From Lysobacterales bacterium (GTDB taxonomy: Bacteria > Pseudomonadota > Gammaproteobacteria > Xanthomonadales > Xanthomonadaceae): a stretch of DNA of 6,669 bases. Numbering within the stretch: position 1 is the first letter of the stretch; each line of letters opens with the position of its first letter. The DNA lies in NCBI GenBank assembly GCA_015655035.1, contig JAATFS010000227.1:1-6669 (forward strand). The letters are read 5' to 3'. Positions 6,619 to 6,669 of this stretch are shown in pieces. Position numbers and translations under genes: made by a program. The notes beneath the pieces were generated by a model that saw nothing but the letters and a program-made list of their open reading frames with translations, was not told the origin of the DNA and did not search any database.

Positions 6619-6652
6619 AGGCTAGAAGTGTCGTATGACGCGCGGGTGACAG
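6619..6652 (-). promoter_or_regulatory. Candidate PhoB-dependent promoter of the sigma-fecR operon (PHO box plus -10)
   Basis: On the - strand, 6652-6635 reads CTGTCAC-CCGC-GCGTCAT. Against the PhoB consensus half-site CTGTCA(T/C), the first half matches 7 of 7 and the second 5 of 7, with the correct 4-nt spacer (11-bp repeat period). Ten nucleotides downstream, TAGCCT (6624-6619) keeps the first, second and last bases of a sigma-70 -10 element. In PhoB-activated promoters the PHO box takes the place of a -35 and sits 10-11 nt from the -10, as here. A start near 6612 would leave a leader of about 22 nt containing the AAGG ribosome binding site. The spacer is GC-rich, not AT-rich as in E. coli, which may reflect genome composition. 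The call rests on reading alone. Confidence 0.5.
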
Positions 6653-6669
6653 TGGCGGCCGGCGTCAGC

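Noticed and set aside
1..6669. Iron-uptake (ferric citrate type) interpretation of the sigma/FecR/receptor set, and mobile or CRISPR elements
   Set aside because: No Fur-box-like sequence was seen, and the partner enzyme is a phosphatase. No transposase, terminal repeats, tRNA or CRISPR-like repeats were seen either.

Overview
The window looks like chromosomal DNA from a Xanthomonadaceae bacterium, most likely Xanthomonas or a close relative. Four things support this: high G+C with strong G/C third-position bias, a TonB-dependent receptor of the TonB-Xanth-Caul type, a FecI/FecR-type regulatory pair next to it, and an AppA-like phytase of the form seen in xanthomonads. The assignment rests on recognition of these families, not on a database search.

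Layout: the 3' end of radA (DNA repair/recombination, + strand) fills positions 1-526. Everything else is on the - strand and converges on radA. Reading in the direction of transcription, from the right edge leftward, it contains: an ECF sigma factor (6589-6065), a FecR-like anti-sigma/sensor (6059-5022), a 175-bp intergenic region, a large TonB-dependent receptor with an N-terminal STN signalling domain (4846-1952), and a secreted histidine acid phosphatase/phytase (1872-565). The sigma and FecR genes are separated by only 5 bp. The receptor and phytase genes are 79 bp apart. No gap exceeds 300 bp.

The four genes read as one cell-surface signalling and nutrient-acquisition unit. The receptor would bind a substrate outside the cell and pass the signal through its STN domain to periplasmic FecR, which controls the cytoplasmic ECF sigma factor. 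That sigma factor would then drive receptor and phytase expression. Because the enzyme is a phosphatase of the phytase class, the likely substrate is phytate (inositol hexakisphosphate) or another organophosphate, not an iron chelate. This is inference from gene order and family knowledge.

The most notable regulatory observation is a PHO-box-like element (CTGTCAC-CCGC-GCGTCAT, - strand, 6635-6652) just upstream of the sigma gene. It lies 10 nt from a plausible -10 element, a spacing that matches PhoB-activated promoters. A weaker PHO-box-like element (CTGTCAA-AAAA-AATTCAT, 4941-4958) sits in the AT-rich part of the receptor promoter region. If real, they would place a FecI/FecR/TonB surface-signalling cascade under phosphate-starvation control, giving dual gating by low phosphate and by substrate presence.
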